A DNA stretch of 64,000 nt from Pelagibius sp037652055 (GCF_037652055.1 NZ_JBBKAH010000004.1:62001-126000); one strand, 5' to 3'. Numbered from the stretch's first letter, positions 25,840-35,111 are shown. Numbers and translations: made by a program. Notes: generated by a model not told the origin, from the sequence alone.

Positions 25840-28643
25840 GACGCATTCCCTTAGGCGGATACGGCCGCCCGCTTCGCCCTTCCCTCGTGCTGGGGTTCGT
25901 CACCGTATCCATGTTGTTGGTCGCGGGCTGCTCAACGCAGCCGGTTCGTCCAATGCCCTACGACAGGGCCAACACCGCGCTCTGGTTCTCAGGCCCTGGC
26001 AGCCGCGATCTTGGCGACTCGTACAAGGCCGCCTACGAGGAGGGTCGCGAATCGTATCAGCAGGGCGACTATACCGAGGCGGTCAACGAATACGGCAAAC
26101 TTGCCAAGGATGGCGTGCCCGAGGCGGCCTATGAACTTGGCAAGGCCTATCGCTACGGCAATGGCGCGCCGCAGGACGCGAAAAAAGCGGCGGAATGGTT
26201 CATCGCCGCAGTCTCGCAGCCCAACAGCCGGCGGCCGCATGCCTCCTACCACCTCGGCAGCATGTTCGTCGATGGTGAGGGTGTTCCGCAGGACCGCGAG
26301 CTTGGCCGGCGTCTACTCGAGCAAGCCGTTGAGAACGGCTACGCCCGCGCCGGGTTACCGCTGGCCAGGTTATATGCTGAGGGACAGGGGGGCAGTCAGG
26401 ACATTCCGCGTGCCGTCGAGTTGGCGCAGGCCAGCGCGGAGTCCGGCGATATCGAAAGCTATTTTTGGCTGCTGCAGGAATATCGCCCCGGAGGGCTTCT
26501 CGGAGAGAACCCGCCGCGGTCGGCGCTGCTCGCGGATCAGGTTTCCGCCCTGCTGCGCCAGCGCATCGACGAGCAGAACGACCCGCGCGCCATGCGGGAT
26601 CTTGCCATCATCCATTACCAGGGCCTGGGCGTTCCCACAGACCGCGACACCGCCATGCGGTGGCTGGAGCGTGCCGCGGAACTGCAACACCCGGAGTATC
26701 TCGCACAGGTCGGCGAAGATATTGTGAAAGGCAACAACGGATTTGAGGCAGACCCGGCGGAGGGCTTTCGCATCCTGCGTATGGCAGCGAGCCGCTACTG
26801 GTCACCCGAGGCGATGGCCATGCTGGCGGAGGCCTATCGCGATGGCCTGGGCACACAGCGAGATGCGATCGAGGCCGAGAACTGGTTCCGCCGCGCAGTC
26901 GATGCGGGATCGCGCCGGGCCAAGCTGGAATATGGCCGTATGCTGGCCGACCGCCGGGACGACCCGGCCGCGGTGCAGCGCGGCGTTGCCCTGCTGGAAG
27001 GCGTCGCCGGGCCGGATACGCCCTATGCCTGGGCAACCCTGGGATCACTTCATCTCGATGACGCCTTTCCTGGGGCGGATCCGGCTAAAGGCGCCGACTA
27101 CCTGCTGAAGGCTCACGACGCCGGGGTCGCCTCGGCGAGCGCGAAGCTGGGTGAGGCCTACTTGGAAGGCCGGGGCGTGGCGCGCGACCCGGAGAAAGCC
27201 ATCCCCCTGCTTGAACGGGCCGCCGAGGCGGGCCAGCCGGGTGCCATGATGACGCTCGGCAAAGGCTATCTGGAGGGCAATGGATTGCCCAGACGCCCCG
27301 ACCTGGCAAAGCAGTGGCTGGAAAAGGCCGACGCGAACGGCGAAAGTTCTGCGCGCTTCATGCTGGGCCGCGCGCTGCTGAGCGGCGAAATTCCGGGAGA
27401 CCCGGCGAAGGGCTTGCGCATTGTAGCCTCCTTCGCACAGTCCGGCGACACGCTGGCGATGATGGATATGGGCCGCGCAATGCGCGACGGCAAAACGGTT
27501 CCGCGCGACATGGTGGCGGCACGGCGCTGGTTCGAAAATGCGATGAAGGCGGGTGATCCTGATGCCAAGCCGGCGCTGGCCTCCATGCTCTACGACGAAG
27601 CGGACGAAGGCGGGCAATTCCGCTTCGCCGAGTTGCAGAAGGCGGCCCAATTGGGACATCCGGGAGCGATGTCCCAATTGGGCCGTGCCTACCTGATGGG
27701 TGAGGGGCTGTCGGCCAACCCAATAAAGGGAAGGATCTTGCTCGAGCGGGCCGTGGAAGCCGGCAACCCGAACGCCGCTCAGACTCTCGGCGCAGCCTAT
27801 CTGTACGGCGACCACGGTTTGGAGCGCGACCCGGCCGAGGCCTGGCGCCTGCTGGAAATCGCTGTCGCCAGCGGTGACCCCAGTGCCGAGCGCGACCTCG
27901 GCTATGCCCTGGTCGAGCCGGGCGACGAGGGATTCCCGCCCAACCCCGAACGCGGCCTGCGGCTGCTCACCCTCGCGGCCCGTAAGGGCGATACCTACGC
28001 CATGGAATTGCTGGGCCAGATCTACCTGGACGGTGGCGATGGTGTGAAGCCGAACCCTGAAAACGCCCAGATCTGGCTAGAGCGCGCCGCCGACAACGGC
28101 GACGTGTCCTCGATGACGGTGCTGGGCTCGGGCTATCTGGACAACACGCTGCCGGGCGGGGATTCGCAAGAGGGAATTCGATACCTGCAGCGCGCTGCTG
28201 CCGCGGGGGATGACACTGCCCGCACCGAACTCGGCAACCTCTATCTTTTCGGCACGGAGGAGATCGCCGCCGAGCCAGAGAAGGGCGAGGACATTCTGGA
28301 GGCCGCGGCCGCAAACGGCCATGCTGGCGCCATGGCCGCACTTGGCCGGGCCTACCTTGGCGGCACCTTGGGTGAGCGACGCATCGACGCCGGAGCGAGG
28401 ATGCTGTTCCGCGCCGCCCGCGCCGGCCATCCCACTGCGCGCTATGTGCTGGCAGAGGCCTTTCTGCAGTCCCAAGGCCTGGAAGGGGCCAACAGGGACT
28501 ATGCGGAAGCCTGGCTCGATACCGTTGTCGCCGGCGATTCGGATGTTGCCGTGGCAACCCTGACGCAGATGCTGCGCGAGGCGAAGGTGGAGACAACCAA
28601 CCCAGGCATGCCGTCTGCAGAGAATGAGGCAGTCCGGCCGTAA
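25836..28643 (+). CDS. Large Sel1-repeat lipoprotein, AlgK-like
   Basis: This predicted outer-membrane lipoprotein has 935 residues. It carries a signal peptide with a lipobox (LLVAGC, Cys32) and then about twenty Sel1/TPR-like repeats of roughly 36 residues, such as ELGKAYRYGNGAPQDAKKAAEWF. AlgK (about 475 residues) does this job in alginate export, helping to place the outer-membrane porin and linking it to the rest of the machine. This protein is about twice as long, perhaps spanning more of the periplasm or binding more partners. The ATG at 25836 overlaps the AlgL-like stop as ATGA. It is the last gene of the operon; no AlgE-like porin follows. Confidence 0.8.
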   Translation: MRRIPLGGYGRPLRPSLVLGFVTVSMLLVAGCSTQPVRPMPYDRANTALWFSGPGSRDLGDSYKAAYEEGRESYQQGDYTEAVNEYGKLAKDGVPEAAYELGKAYRYGNGAPQDAKKAAEWFIAAVSQPNSRRPHASYHLGSMFVDGEGVPQDRELGRRLLEQAVENGYARAGLPLARLYAEGQGGSQDIPRAVELAQASAESGDIESYFWLLQEYRPGGLLGENPPRSALLADQVSALLRQRIDEQNDPRAMRDLAIIHYQGLGVPTDRDTAMRWLERAAELQHPEYLAQVGEDIVKGNNGFEADPAEGFRILRMAASRYWSPEAMAMLAEAYRDGLGTQRDAIEAENWFRRAVDAGSRRAKLEYGRMLADRRDDPAAVQRGVALLEGVAGPDTPYAWATLGSLHLDDAFPGADPAKGADYLLKAHDAGVASASAKLGEAYLEGRGVARDPEKAIPLLERAAEAGQPGAMMTLGKGYLEGNGLPRRPDLAKQWLEKADANGESSARFMLGRALLSGEIPGDPAKGLRIVASFAQSGDTLAMMDMGRAMRDGKTVPRDMVAARRWFENAMKAGDPDAKPALASMLYDEADEGGQFRFAELQKAAQLGHPGAMSQLGRAYLMGEGLSANPIKGRILLERAVEAGNPNAAQTLGAAYLYGDHGLERDPAEAWRLLEIAVASGDPSAERDLGYALVEPGDEGFPPNPERGLRLLTLAARKGDTYAMELLGQIYLDGGDGVKPNPENAQIWLERAADNGDVSSMTVLGSGYLDNTLPGGDSQEGIRYLQRAAAAGDDTARTELGNLYLFGTEEIAAEPEKGEDILEAAAANGHAGAMAALGRAYLGGTLGERRIDAGARMLFRAARAGHPTARYVLAEAFLQSQGLEGANRDYAEAWLDTVVAGDSDVAVATLTQMLREAKVETTNPGMPSAENEAVRP

Positions 28644-29045
28644 TTCAGCGTCGCGCCCGCGGGATATCCGCTCGGCATGAAAAAGCGGACGCCGCCGACG
28701 TACCTCCAAAACTTCGGCTCGTAACCCGTAGGCGAAGTCCGTCGTTGCTGTACACAAGGTCTTCTGAGAAGGGGCCCTGGGCAGCCGTTTTGTGGTCAGC
28801 CGCGTGGTACACCTCTGTGGTACAGAGCGTCTCCGCATCTGTAAGCGACTGATTTTGCAGATAAATCTGGAAGCTTTGGCTGGGGGACCTGGATTCCAAG
28901 TCGCCAAAGTTATTCAGTTAAATCAGATGCTTGCAAAGCACGTGGACAGGAATGTGCCACAATCCGGTTAAGGTGGCAAGCCGCCGAGGCCGCCCCCCTT
29001 GGGCCCTCCAGAGGGGGGCGAATGATGTGCTGTTTGCAGGCCTCC
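28644..29045. other. Gap between exopolysaccharide operon and SDR gene
   Basis: These 402 bases lie between convergent genes. Frames covering part of it are not convincing. At about 28877-28897 the minus strand reads like the 3' end of a tRNA (CAGGTCCCCCAGCCA). This may be a chance match, a remnant or an old attachment site. A GC-rich hairpin lies at 28991-29020. Confidence 0.35.
28991..29020 (-). terminator. GC-rich hairpin after SDR gene
   Basis: CGCCCCCCT and AGGGGGGCG form a 9-bp stem with a 12-base loop, 25 bases beyond the stop of the minus-strand SDR gene. No T tract follows, so it is a plausible but unproven terminator of the five-gene operon. Confidence 0.4.
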
Positions 29046-29798
29046 TTATGTCAGGCCAAGGCCGCCGTCGGCGGTTACGATCTGGCCGGTGATCCAGCCG
29101 GAAGCCGGATCGGCCAGGGCGAGGATCCAGCGGACGATGTCGTCGGGTTTGCCGCGGCGCTTCAACGGGATCCGTTCGCGCTCCTGGGCCTCAACGGCGG
29201 CCGCCTGTTCCCTGGAAAGACCCATCATGCCGGTCAGCGCACCCGACTCGGTCGGTCCCGCTGCGACAGCATTCACCCGGATGTGCTGGGGTGCCAGCTC
29301 CAGTGCCCAGCAGCGGGTCAGGTGTTCCAGCGCCGCCTTGCTGGCTGCGTAATGCGACAACATAGCTGCCGCCTTATGGCCGTAGGTGCTGGAGACGTTG
29401 ACGATCGACCCGCCCGACGCCGCCAGATGGGGTATGGCGGCCGCGGCAAGCAGGCTCGGCCCCACCACGTTGACGGCGAAGATGCTCTGTATTCTTTCGG
29501 CGGAGGCGTCGGCAAGGGGCATGATTGCGCCCGCTCCGGCGTTGTTCACCAGCACGTCGAGACGGCCATGCAGGCTTATAGCCGTGGCAACGGTGCTCAC
29601 CGCATCCTCAGGCGATGCAGCGTCCGCGACCACCCCGGAAATGCCGGGATGATCGCGGGCCGCCTGCTCCAGTGCGTCGGCCCGGCGGCCCGTGATCAGA
29701 ACCTTGGCCCCAGCCTCGGCGAAGCGTAGAGCTGCCGTGCGGCCGATGCCGGAGCTGCCGCCGGTGACGATCACGACCTTGTTTCTCAATGTGTTCAT
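29046..29798 (-). CDS. SDR-family oxidoreductase
   Basis: This classical short-chain dehydrogenase/reductase has 250 residues. It has the NAD(P) motif TGGSSGIG, the NNAG motif, catalytic Ser in the NVSSTYG segment and YAASK (Tyr and Lys). Substrate is unknown; it is probably a small alcohol, ketone or quinone-related compound. I chose the ATG at 29798, since the frame open to 29843 lacks a better start. It is the last gene of a minus-strand operon from 32559. Confidence 0.88.
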   Translation of the reverse strand: MNTLRNKVVIVTGGSSGIGRTAALRFAEAGAKVLITGRRADALEQAARDHPGISGVVADAASPEDAVSTVATAISLHGRLDVLVNNAGAGAIMPLADASAERIQSIFAVNVVGPSLLAAAAIPHLAASGGSIVNVSSTYGHKAAAMLSHYAASKAALEHLTRCWALELAPQHIRVNAVAAGPTESGALTGMMGLSREQAAAVEAQERERIPLKRRGKPDDIVRWILALADPASGWITGQIVTADGGLGLT

Positions 29799-29843
29799 CG
29801 CTTGTGATAACCCTGCTGTCGGTCTCGGATCTTGCGCGGGCAC

Positions 29844-30299
29844 TCACGCGGCCCGGCTGCGGTCCTTCGGGTGCTGGCCGCGGAACCCGATCGCCATGCG
29901 ATTCCAGGTGTTGATGGCGCCGATGGCGAAGGAGAGGGCGATGAGGTCCTCCTCGGAGAATTCCTTGCTCACTTCTTCGTAGTCCGCGTCCGGCGCATGG
30001 CCATTGGTGATCAGAGTGAGCGCCTCGGTCCACGCCAATGCCGCGCGCTCCCGCTGGGTATAGAGATTGGACTCTCGCCAGGCGTTCAGGAGGAGCAGGC
30101 GGCTGTCAGTCTCGCCCTCCTTCAAGGCCTCTTCCCGATGCATGTGCAGGCAGAAGGCGCAGCCGTTGATCAGGGATGCGCGCGTGCGCACGAGTTCCAG
30201 TAGTTTGCGGTCGAGGGTGCTGTTAAGCCAGCTCTCCAGTCCGATCATGGCCTCGAGCCCTGGGGTCTGGCGGGTCATGTAGTTTAAGCGTTTGGTCAT
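29844..30299 (-). CDS. AhpD-like carboxymuconolactone decarboxylase family protein
   Basis: This 151-residue cytoplasmic protein has the redox CxxC-x-x-x-H motif of AhpD-like alkylhydroperoxidases (CAFCLHMH, about residue 47) and the helical CMD fold. Such proteins reduce peroxides through a dithiol. Its place among dehydrogenases and a metallo-hydrolase suggests a detoxification module for reactive organic compounds. The start codon lies at 30299 with a GGAGAA-type ribosome-binding site. Confidence 0.85.
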   Translation of the reverse strand: MTKRLNYMTRQTPGLEAMIGLESWLNSTLDRKLLELVRTRASLINGCAFCLHMHREEALKEGETDSRLLLLNAWRESNLYTQRERAALAWTEALTLITNGHAPDADYEEVSKEFSEEDLIALSFAIGAINTWNRMAIGFRGQHPKDRSRAA

Positions 30300-30342
30300 C
30301 GTGTTCTCCTGTGGTTCGAGGGAAGGCGTGGGGATTGCAGGC

Positions 30343-31293
30343 TCAGTAATCCCAGAACGCCGCTACCCAGCGGAAGGCGTCACCGTTGGCGGCCACCCGG
30401 CCGACCGACGGGAAAGGCAGGTGCGTGGCTACCAGGAGTTCGCCGGTCGCTGCGGCCTCTTGCAGCAGGCGGACCCGGACGCGCACCGATTCTTCCGGGT
30501 CGTGCTCGAAGCCGTTGTGCCAGTCCGGATGGTCGAAACCGACTGGGAAGATGGCATCACCGGCGAAGGTCAGTCGCTCGTCGCCGGCGGTCACGCGGAC
30601 GATGCTGTGCCCTGGCGTGTGGCCGCCGGTGCGTAGCACGGTCACGCCAGGAATCACCTCGACCTCTTCCGCGAAAGTTCGCAGCTGGCTGCCGTAAACC
30701 TCCAGGAACCGCAGCGCGACCGAGCGCAGCACCGGCGGCACCGGTGACGGCATGGTGGTGTGCGAAAAATCGGGTGACGCCCAGAAGTCGACCTCGGCGG
30801 CGGCGACATGGATCCGCAGGCCCTCCCGCAGGCGGTCCCTCATGCCTTCGACCAGTAGGCCGCCGACATGGTCCATGTGCATGTGGGTCAGCACCACGTC
30901 GGTCACTGAGGCAAGATCGATCCCGGCGGCGGCCAGCCGCTGGGGAAACTGCCCGGCCCGCGGAAAGCCGGGAAACTCGCCGCCCAGCCCGGCGTCGACC
31001 AGGATGGTCCGCTCGCCGCTGCGCAGCACCAGCACATTCAGCGGCCAGTCGAAGGCATCTTTCGGCAGGAACATCGCCTGGAACCATGCCGCCCGATCGG
31101 CTGGATCCGCATTGGTGGCCAGAGTCGACGTTGGCAACGGCAGCACCCCGTCGCTGACAACCAGCACATCGATTTCGCCGATCCGCAACGCATAGCGCGA
31201 CGGAACCAGTTCCTCGGTTTCGGGTCGGCTGATATTGTCCTCCAAGGGTGCGTCTTCACTCTTCCGGGCAAGGGCATTCAGCGTCGTTGCCAT
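30343..31293 (-). CDS. Metallo-beta-lactamase-fold hydrolase
   Basis: This 316-residue MBL-fold hydrolase has the full zinc signature: HMHMDH, then GGHTPGHS, GDAIF and a final His in ATHLPFP, so a two-metal site is expected. The family includes lactonases, glyoxalase II-like enzymes and arylsulfatases, and the substrate is not evident. There is no clear signal peptide. It is the third gene of the five-gene operon. Confidence 0.85.
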   Translation of the reverse strand: MATTLNALARKSEDAPLEDNISRPETEELVPSRYALRIGEIDVLVVSDGVLPLPTSTLATNADPADRAAWFQAMFLPKDAFDWPLNVLVLRSGERTILVDAGLGGEFPGFPRAGQFPQRLAAAGIDLASVTDVVLTHMHMDHVGGLLVEGMRDRLREGLRIHVAAAEVDFWASPDFSHTTMPSPVPPVLRSVALRFLEVYGSQLRTFAEEVEVIPGVTVLRTGGHTPGHSIVRVTAGDERLTFAGDAIFPVGFDHPDWHNGFEHDPEESVRVRVRLLQEAAATGELLVATHLPFPSVGRVAANGDAFRWVAAFWDY

Positions 31294-31334
31294 GGTTATC
31301 TCCTATGATTTGCAGGGACGATTGGTGGGCGGAA

Positions 31335-31775
31335 TCAGGCAAATGACGTCCTTTGCGTGCGCGAGCGGCGCACCGCCCAGAGCGTGAGCGCGATGCCGAT
31401 GAGCGCTGGCAGCGTGACGGCGGGAAAGTCGCGTGGGATGGCCGAAGCGGCGCAGATGCCCACAGCGACCTCCCAGAAGTGGAAGAGGGCGTGCGCCGAG
31501 AGCCACAGTGTCGCGGCGGTCCAGAGGCCGATACGGCGTTCCGGCTTTATCAGGCCGGCGATGAAGGCAATCCCCAGGAACAGCTGGATGATGCCGATAT
31601 CGCGCACGAAGTGCTGATTGAAGAAACCTGTGTCGGTGACGCCCGGTACCAGCTCGTACCAGGTCAGCGGTGCGACCAGCATGAAAAGACCGTTCAACGA
31701 CAGGAACAGCCCGTTGAACGCGGTCATGAGCAGCACTCCGGCGAGTACGGTGCGGTTTTCGGCGAAAGGGGGCAT
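31335..31775 (-). CDS. Four-helix membrane protein of unknown function
   Basis: This 146-residue protein has about four hydrophobic helices. I recognise the VPGVTDTGFFNQHFVRDIGIIQ segment as typical of a family of small uncharacterised membrane proteins, but I cannot name a function. I chose the ATG at 31775 with GGGAG eight bases upstream; the frame open to 31841 would add a hydrophilic extension. Its position between an NmrA-like and an MBL-fold gene places it in the same stress-type operon. Confidence 0.75.
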   Translation of the reverse strand: MPPFAENRTVLAGVLLMTAFNGLFLSLNGLFMLVAPLTWYELVPGVTDTGFFNQHFVRDIGIIQLFLGIAFIAGLIKPERRIGLWTAATLWLSAHALFHFWEVAVGICAASAIPRDFPAVTLPALIGIALTLWAVRRSRTQRTSFA

Positions 31776-31809
31776 GATATTTCTCCCGGCTTTCAGGGAA
31801 GGAACGTGC

Positions 31810-32559
31810 TCAGGACGCGGCGCGGTCGAGCCAGTCGGCAATGCGAATAGCGCCCAGGCGCGGCTTATCGCCGGGGGTGAGCGTGCGGTCGTTCAGTGCG
31901 GCTCCGAAATAGCGGGCATGCACGTCGGCGATCACCTCGCGCTGGTCGCCGCCGGCGTCCAGGAACTTGCGCGCAAATTTGTCGATTGGGCAGGCCTCCG
32001 GGCCGGCCACCTCGACAGTCGCGAAGAGGGGTTTACCGAGGGTGAGGTCTGCCAGAACGGCGGCAACATCGTCGGAGGCCACGGGCTGTATCAGGGCCGG
32101 CGACAGGCGGACCACATCGCCTTCGGCACCCGACTCGATAATGCTGCCGACGAACTCGAAAAACTGCGTAGAGCGCAGGATGGTATAGGGAATATCTGAT
32201 CCCTTGATCAGGTCCTCCTGGACCATCTTTGCCCGGAAGTAGCCGCTCTCCAGCAGGCGATCGGTTCCGACGACGGAAAGGGCAAGGTGATGCCTCACAC
32301 CGGCGGCCGCCTCGGCAGCCATCAGGTTGCGTCCCGCGGTCCGGAAAAACCGCATCACCGCTTCGTCCTCGAAAGACGGTGCGTTGGCCACGTCGACGAC
32401 AACCTGGGCATCCGTCAGCGCGTCCGCCAGGCCTTCGCCGGTCACGGTGTTGACGCCGCTGTTGGGCGATGCGGCCACCACATCCTGGCCCGCAGCGCGG
32501 AGCCGCTTGACCAGCTTCGTTCCGATGAGGCCGCTGCCTCCGATGACGACGATTTTCAT
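31810..32559 (-). CDS. NmrA-like NAD(P)-binding protein
   Basis: This 249-residue atypical SDR has an N-terminal Rossmann motif (VIGGSGLIGTKL) and the NmrA/NAD(P)H-quinone-reductase pattern IPYTILRSTQFFEF. Such proteins act as redox sensors or quinone/flavonoid-type reductases. It is the first gene of the operon running to 29046 and faces a regulator gene across 256 bases. A homologue lies at 43305-44072, also beside a similar regulator. Confidence 0.85.
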   Translation of the reverse strand: MKIVVIGGSGLIGTKLVKRLRAAGQDVVAASPNSGVNTVTGEGLADALTDAQVVVDVANAPSFEDEAVMRFFRTAGRNLMAAEAAAGVRHHLALSVVGTDRLLESGYFRAKMVQEDLIKGSDIPYTILRSTQFFEFVGSIIESGAEGDVVRLSPALIQPVASDDVAAVLADLTLGKPLFATVEVAGPEACPIDKFARKFLDAGGDQREVIADVHARYFGAALNDRTLTPGDKPRLGAIRIADWLDRAAS

Positions 32560-32815
32560 GGCTCTCTTCCATTTCGTAGCAGGACGAATGACCGAAGAGT
32601 GCCATCTCAGAGCATGGGAATCCTTGCAGCCGTCTTGAATTCCGTTGTGAATTTTCCTGATTAACTGTCCAAATGGGCGGCAGAAGGCGGTCGCGTCAGC
32701 TTGGAAAGGCCGGATGGAGGCCCATATTGCGCTTTATCGTTGGCTGCCCGGGGGGCGCGATGATCCCGCCCAAGGGGAGCGCGCAGGATCTTGGCTGGGC
32801 TGAGAGGAAGATGAG
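32560..32815. promoter_or_regulatory. Divergent promoter region of first regulator module
   Basis: This gap separates the NmrA-like operon (-) from its presumed regulator (+). It contains CTTGAATTCC at 32634-32643 and a similar TGTGAATTTTCC shortly after. A related CTTGAATTTC occurs on the minus strand at 43210-43219 in the matching gap of the second module, so it may be a shared regulator site. Confidence 0.4.
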
Positions 32816-34399
32816 GTGGGCTATACCTTCGAAGAGTTTGTCCTAGACCCGGAGCGGCGGGAGCTGTCTCGCCGCGGCAAAGGGATCCCGGTGGGGCCGC
32901 AGATCTTCGACCTTCTGCATTTTCTGCTCGTCAATCGAGACCGTGTCGTCAGCAAACAGGACCTGCTGGCCGCGGTCTGGAGGGGGCGTGTCGTTTCAGA
33001 GTCCACGCTGGCGAGTCACATCAATGCAGTGCGGAAGGCCGTTGCCGACGATGGCGAGCAGCAACGGATCATTCGGACAGTTGCCCGAAGAGGGTTCCGA
33101 TTTGTGGCGGAGGTGCGGGAATCACAAGTCGTTGGCGCAGACCTTAAAGCCGGCCCCGTTACCGGCCTTGCCGAAGCGGCCACCGCCGACTGGCCCGACC
33201 TTCCGGACAAGCCATCGCTTGCCGTGCTGCCGTTCTTGAACCTCAGCGGGGATGCGGAACAGGACTACTTCATCGACGGCGTGGTTGAGGATGTTATTTC
33301 TAGTCTTGCGCGCAATCAATGGCTGTTCGTGATCGCCAGAGACTCCAGCTTTACCTATCGATCCCACCCGATCGACGTCAAGCAGGTGGGGCAGGAACTA
33401 GGCGTTCGCTATGTCCTGGAAGGCAGTCTGCGCAAGGATGGCAACCGCGTGCGCATCACGGGAATGCTTATCGATGCAACGACCCGCGGCCACATATGGG
33501 CTGATCGATTTGAGTCTGTCCTGGAAGACATATTCGAGTTGCAGGACCAGATTGCCTCGGCCGTTGCCGCGGCGATCGCGCCGCAAGTAGAGCGTGCGGA
33601 AATTCGGCGTGTCGCGATAAAAACACCTGAAAATCTCGGGGCTTATGACTACTACCTGCGCGGCATGGCCCGTTTTCACCAGGGAGGGCGGCAGGCCACG
33701 GAAGAAGCACTCTCGCATTTCTATAGGGCGTTGGAACAGGATCCGGACTACGCACCGGCCTGTGCCATGGCCGCCTGGTGCTATGCATGGCGCAAGGTCA
33801 ATGGCTGGACTGTCGATCGCCATCGGGAGTTCCCCGAGGGAGCCCGCTTGGCGCGGCATGCCGCCGCCTCGGGCCCGGAAGACGCGGTCGCCTTAGCCCG
33901 AAGCGGCCACGCGCTCCCGCATCTGGCAGGCGATGTAACCGGTGGGTCTGATCTGATACAGAGGTCCCAGAGGCTCAATCCAAACCTTGCGGCCGCCTGG
34001 TATGCCGGTGGGTTCTCCAAGCTGTGGCATGGCAAGCCCGAAGAGGCTATCGAGCAGTTCGCCCGGGCTATGCGGCTCAGCCCCTTCGATCCGGAGATCT
34101 GCCGGATCCAAGGCGGGGTCGCCTTGGCCCACCTGTTGGCGGGACGTGTCGATGCTGCGGCCGAGTGGGCGGAAAAGGCGGTGAGGGCCTTGCCGGATTT
34201 CGCCCTGGGACTAAGCGTTCTGGCGGCCAGCTACGCCCTAGCCGGCCGTGGGGAAGAGGCGGCGAAGGCTGCCGACGCGTTGCGGCGGGTGGTGCCGGCC
34301 CTGCGGGTCACCGAATTGCAGGATTGGACTCCGATCCGGGACCCGCAGCATATAGCGCCGTTTTCGAAGGGACTCCGTCTGGCAGGAATCCCCGAATAG
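32816..34399 (+). CDS. Winged-helix regulator with TolB-like and TPR domains
   Basis: This 527-residue regulator has a CadC/OmpR-type winged helix (about 1-98). A TolB-like domain follows, beginning PSLAVLPFLNLSGD (about 132-265), and then TPR-type helical repeats. There is no phospho-receiver and no obvious membrane helix, so it is probably cytoplasmic and senses a ligand or partner through the C-terminal part. The GTG at 32816 follows GAGAGGAAG. It is divergent from the NmrA-like operon, which it probably controls. It is a paralogue of the product of 41523-43097. Confidence 0.85.
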   Translation: MGYTFEEFVLDPERRELSRRGKGIPVGPQIFDLLHFLLVNRDRVVSKQDLLAAVWRGRVVSESTLASHINAVRKAVADDGEQQRIIRTVARRGFRFVAEVRESQVVGADLKAGPVTGLAEAATADWPDLPDKPSLAVLPFLNLSGDAEQDYFIDGVVEDVISSLARNQWLFVIARDSSFTYRSHPIDVKQVGQELGVRYVLEGSLRKDGNRVRITGMLIDATTRGHIWADRFESVLEDIFELQDQIASAVAAAIAPQVERAEIRRVAIKTPENLGAYDYYLRGMARFHQGGRQATEEALSHFYRALEQDPDYAPACAMAAWCYAWRKVNGWTVDRHREFPEGARLARHAAASGPEDAVALARSGHALPHLAGDVTGGSDLIQRSQRLNPNLAAAWYAGGFSKLWHGKPEEAIEQFARAMRLSPFDPEICRIQGGVALAHLLAGRVDAAAEWAEKAVRALPDFALGLSVLAASYALAGRGEEAAKAADALRRVVPALRVTELQDWTPIRDPQHIAPFSKGLRLAGIPE

Positions 34400-34637
34400 G
34401 CCGGTTTTCTTCCATGAGTAGCTGAGTGACATAAGGGCCCTTTGGACGAAATTTGAAGCTTCCGGCAAACGAAAATGGGCCGGCGCACAAAGACTTTCGA
34501 CCAGCCTTCTGTGATCTTCCATCTCCTAACAGCGCTTCCGGCCGACGAATTTCGGCGGGGGCCACCGCAGGGATGTGCCGGCGAGCGGTGCCGTCCTCTC
34601 AGCGATGGCAGCGGTGCCGCAATAGGAGGATTGGAAG

Positions 34638-35069
34638 ATGGGACGGATCTCTGCAGCCATTCTAACGGCAGCTATTTTCCTGAGCTGCGCTCTACAAAGT
34701 CCTGCTTTCGGGCATGATGTTCCGGGCAAGAAATCAAAAGTGACGGTGGTGTTCGAGCAGGAACTGCCGAACGCTCCGGGCAAAAAAATGAAGGTTGTCC
34801 TGGTCGAGTACGGACCGGGCGGCTATTCGCCCGGCCATACGCACCCGGCCTCGGCCTTCATCTATGCGAGGGTTCTCGAGGGCGCGGTGAAAAGCCAGAT
34901 CAACGAGGGGCCGGTCACGACTTTCCACGCCGGCGAGGCTTTCATTGAACTTCCGGGCAGCCGGCACGGTGTCAGCGCCAATGCCAGCGAGACTGAAGAC
35001 GCGAAATTGTTGGCCGTCTTCGTGCTGGACAGTGACGAGCAGGGGCTGCTTACGCCATTCGGCGAATAA
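34638..35069 (+). CDS. Exported cupin-domain protein
   Basis: This 143-residue protein has a signal peptide (about 1-25, ending in FGH) and a single cupin fold. Metal-ligand candidates are in SPGHTHPASAF and the later PGSRHGVSAN. It may be a periplasmic metal-binding cupin or a small dioxygenase or isomerase; the substrate is unknown. A strong AGGAGG site precedes the ATG. It lies just upstream of norB, but a linked function is only positional inference. Confidence 0.8.
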   Translation: MGRISAAILTAAIFLSCALQSPAFGHDVPGKKSKVTVVFEQELPNAPGKKMKVVLVEYGPGGYSPGHTHPASAFIYARVLEGAVKSQINEGPVTTFHAGEAFIELPGSRHGVSANASETEDAKLLAVFVLDSDEQGLLTPFGE

Positions 35070-35111
35070 CGAGGGCTGCCGGCCGGCGGCCCCGATCCAC
35101 CGATGTGAACC

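Noticed and set aside
28077..28907. Minus-strand frame of 276 codons over the end of the Sel1 gene and into the gap
   Set aside because: Mostly the shadow of Sel1 repeats; the unique remainder matches nothing I know.
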